A stretch of DNA of 6,683 nt, taken from assembly GCA_020343715.1 (NCBI GenBank), contig CP070808.1:1639929-1646611 (forward strand), written 5' to 3'. The DNA is from Thermoplasmata archaeon. Its GTDB lineage: Archaea; Thermoplasmatota; DTKX01; GCA-020343715. The notes under the pieces are model-generated. The model ran no database searches and was not told the origin of the DNA. It saw nothing but the letters and a program-made list of their open reading frames with translations. Below, in pieces: positions 5,508 through 6,683 of the stretch (its first letter is position 1; each line of letters begins with the position of its first letter). A program made the translations under genes and the position numbers.

Positions 5508-6539
5508 ATGAAATGTCCCAAATGTGATTACATCGTCGCCGACGGTGCGGCCTTCTGCACCAACTGCGGTCAACCCCTGGGTGGATCGCCCTCGACCCCG
5601 GGGGCCACCGCGCCCATGACGCCCGGTCAGCCGGGTCCCGCCTCGCCGCCCGCTCCCATGCCGCCCCCGGGCCCCTCGGGCCCTCAGCCGGGATTCGCGG
5701 GTCAGACGCAACCGGCCACGGCCTCGGGACCAGGACAACCGACGCCCCCGCCCACCCCGACGCCACCTCCAGGCCCGGGACCCGGACCGTCCCCGGGGAT
5801 GCCCATGGCCTCCCTGACCTCCCAGACCCCACAACCAGGCCAGGCCCCTCCGCCCTACGGTGCGCCCCCAGGTGCTACCTCGGAGGGAGGGCAGACCCCT
5901 GTGTCCACCTACCTTCTCGGTGCCACCATCGTCATGCTGCTCGGGGCCTTCTCCGTCCTCTTCGCCGATTTCGGCGGCGTGTACTGGTACGACTACTACA
6001 ACGGCATCGAGGGCCGGTACTGGATCAACGTCTTCGGGGCGGCGGCCCTGATCATCCTACCCGTCTTCCTGGTCTTCATGTACATGGTCTACTGGTCCGC
6101 CACCGCGATGCGGGACACGGCCAAGATCACCGTCAACAAGCTGGACAGGTGGTTCAAGGTCAGCCTGGCCATCGGGGTCCTGTACATACTGCTGGGGATC
6201 ATATTCGCGGCGGTGGCCATCTGGGACGACTACAACGACTGGTGGCTCGACGTAGGGTTCTACGGGGGCCTAATCGGTGGGTTCGTCGCGGCCTTCTTCT
6301 TCTACATGGCCCGGAACCAGGCCACGGCCCAGGGGTACCCCGACGGCGAGGAGGAGCCCATGGTCCCGTACCCTCTGGCCAGCCAGCCTCCCGCGGGACA
6401 GCAACCACCCCAGTACCCTCCACAGCAGCCGCCACCGCAGCAGCAGCCTCAGCAACCGTCCCAGTATCCACCTCAGCAGCAGCCTCCGCAGCAGCAGCCA
6501 CCCCAGCAGCAGCCACCCCAGCAACCACCGTCCCAGTGA
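5508..6539 (+). CDS. Zinc-ribbon membrane protein with Pro-rich linker, four membrane segments and Pro/Gln tail
   Basis: I do not recognise a named family. The 343-residue protein starts with a zinc ribbon, MKCPKCDY followed by FCTNCG, in which Cys3, Cys6, Cys17 and Cys20 form two CxxC knuckles. Residues 24-132 are a Pro/Gly/Thr-rich, probably disordered linker. Four hydrophobic segments follow, at about 133-153, 172-196, 216-238 and 248-267. Segments 1-2 and 3-4 are each joined by an aromatic, acidic loop (VYWYDYYN near 158-165 and WDDYNDWW near 239-246), so the region may be a duplicated two-segment hairpin. An even number of segments places both ends on the same side, presumably the cytoplasm given the zinc ribbon. 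Residues 287-343 are Pro/Gln-rich and end in PPQQQ repeats. Start choice is firm: GGAGGAG lies 7 bases upstream and a TATA box 39 bases upstream. It is divergent from the propeller gene. The function is unknown; a sensor or scaffold role is only a guess. Confidence 0.88.
   Translation: MKCPKCDYIVADGAAFCTNCGQPLGGSPSTPGATAPMTPGQPGPASPPAPMPPPGPSGPQPGFAGQTQPATASGPGQPTPPPTPTPPPGPGPGPSPGMPMASLTSQTPQPGQAPPPYGAPPGATSEGGQTPVSTYLLGATIVMLLGAFSVLFADFGGVYWYDYYNGIEGRYWINVFGAAALIILPVFLVFMYMVYWSATAMRDTAKITVNKLDRWFKVSLAIGVLYILLGIIFAAVAIWDDYNDWWLDVGFYGGLIGGFVAAFFFYMARNQATAQGYPDGEEEPMVPYPLASQPPAGQQPPQYPPQQPPPQQQPQQPSQYPPQQQPPQQQPPQQQPPQQPPSQ
6468..6527 (+). repeat. 15-bp tandem repeats coding for PPQQQ
   Basis: Three complete 15-bp units (6468-6482, 6483-6497, 6498-6512) and a partial fourth encode Pro-Pro-Gln-Gln-Gln. 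Units 3 and 4 share the same CCACCC start, which suggests expansion by replication slippage. More irregular Pro/Gln codons extend upstream to about 6380. Confidence 0.85.
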
Positions 6540-6546
6540 GAGCCGC

Positions 6547-6683
6547 TCAACGGCCCCTTCGGGCCAATCCCAGAGCGATGGCGAACACGGCCACTATCAC
6601 TAGGACCAGGATAAGGATTACGAAACCCGAGTCTCCTGGCAGTACTGTGTCCCAATCGTCCCCCTCGGCCTCGGGGGTGCTGA
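6547..6683 (-). CDS. C-terminal end of a membrane-anchored surface protein (partial)
   Basis: Only the last 44 codons and the TGA (6547-6549) are in the window; the rest lies to the right. The visible part has an acidic stretch (EAEGDDWD), a strongly hydrophobic segment of about 22 residues rich in Val, Ile and Leu, and a short basic end (ARRGR). This is the classic arrangement of a C-terminal membrane anchor on an exported protein with a short cytoplasmic tail. The domain type outside cannot be told. The gene faces the zinc-ribbon gene and only 7 bases separate the two stop codons. An alternative is the last segment of a multi-span protein, but the acidic region before it favours an anchored surface protein. 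Confidence 0.75.
   Translation of the reverse strand, partial: STPEAEGDDWDTVLPGDSGFVILILVLVIVAVFAIALGLARRGR

Noticed and set aside
6552..6565. GGCCC-CTTC-GGGCC hairpin as a terminator after the zinc-ribbon gene
   Set aside because: It lies within the coding end of the convergent gene, has no T-run after it on either strand, and archaeal termination normally uses T-runs rather than such hairpins.

Overview
This G+C-rich window most likely comes from an archaeon. A high-GC member of the Thermoplasmatota is my best guess, but that is an inference. The evidence is: (i) BRE/TATA-type promoter boxes about 40-47 bases upstream of the start codons of three genes, with no bacterial -35/-10 pattern; (ii) strong Shine-Dalgarno sites together with a TTG start; (iii) frequent ATA (Ile) and AGG (Arg) codons despite the high G+C; (iv) protein types common in archaeal envelopes, namely secreted cadherin-like repeat proteins, a membrane-anchored PQQ-like propeller, and a zinc-ribbon/proline-rich/multi-membrane-span protein. 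N-X-S/T sequons are abundant in the exported proteins.

Layout. Bases 1-2028 (minus) hold the first 676 codons of a large secreted protein, with a signal peptide, a LamG-like domain and at least three cadherin-like domains; it runs off the left edge. Bases 2029-2170 are a divergent promoter region. Bases 2171-4026 (plus) hold a two-gene operon for an ABC-2 type exporter, an ATPase and a permease joined by an ATGA overlap. Bases 4010-5347 (minus) hold an eight-repeat PQQ-like beta-propeller anchored by hydrophobic segments at both ends; its stop codon overlaps the permease end by 17 bases. Bases 5348-5507 are a second divergent promoter region, with two TATA boxes and a perfect 12-bp palindrome against one of them. 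Bases 5508-6539 (plus) hold a zinc-ribbon membrane protein with a Pro/Gln repeat tail. Bases 6547-6683 (minus) hold only the C-terminal membrane anchor of another surface protein.

How the genes relate. All six genes concern the cell envelope: two surface proteins cut by the window edges, one anchored propeller, one exporter and one multi-span membrane protein with a cytoplasmic-type zinc ribbon. The exporter pair is a clear functional unit. A joint role for the others is only suggested by proximity. I see no RNA genes, CRISPR array, insertion sequence, transposase or defence genes, and no clear evidence of a previously undescribed multi-gene system. The least familiar gene is the zinc-ribbon membrane protein at 5508-6539.
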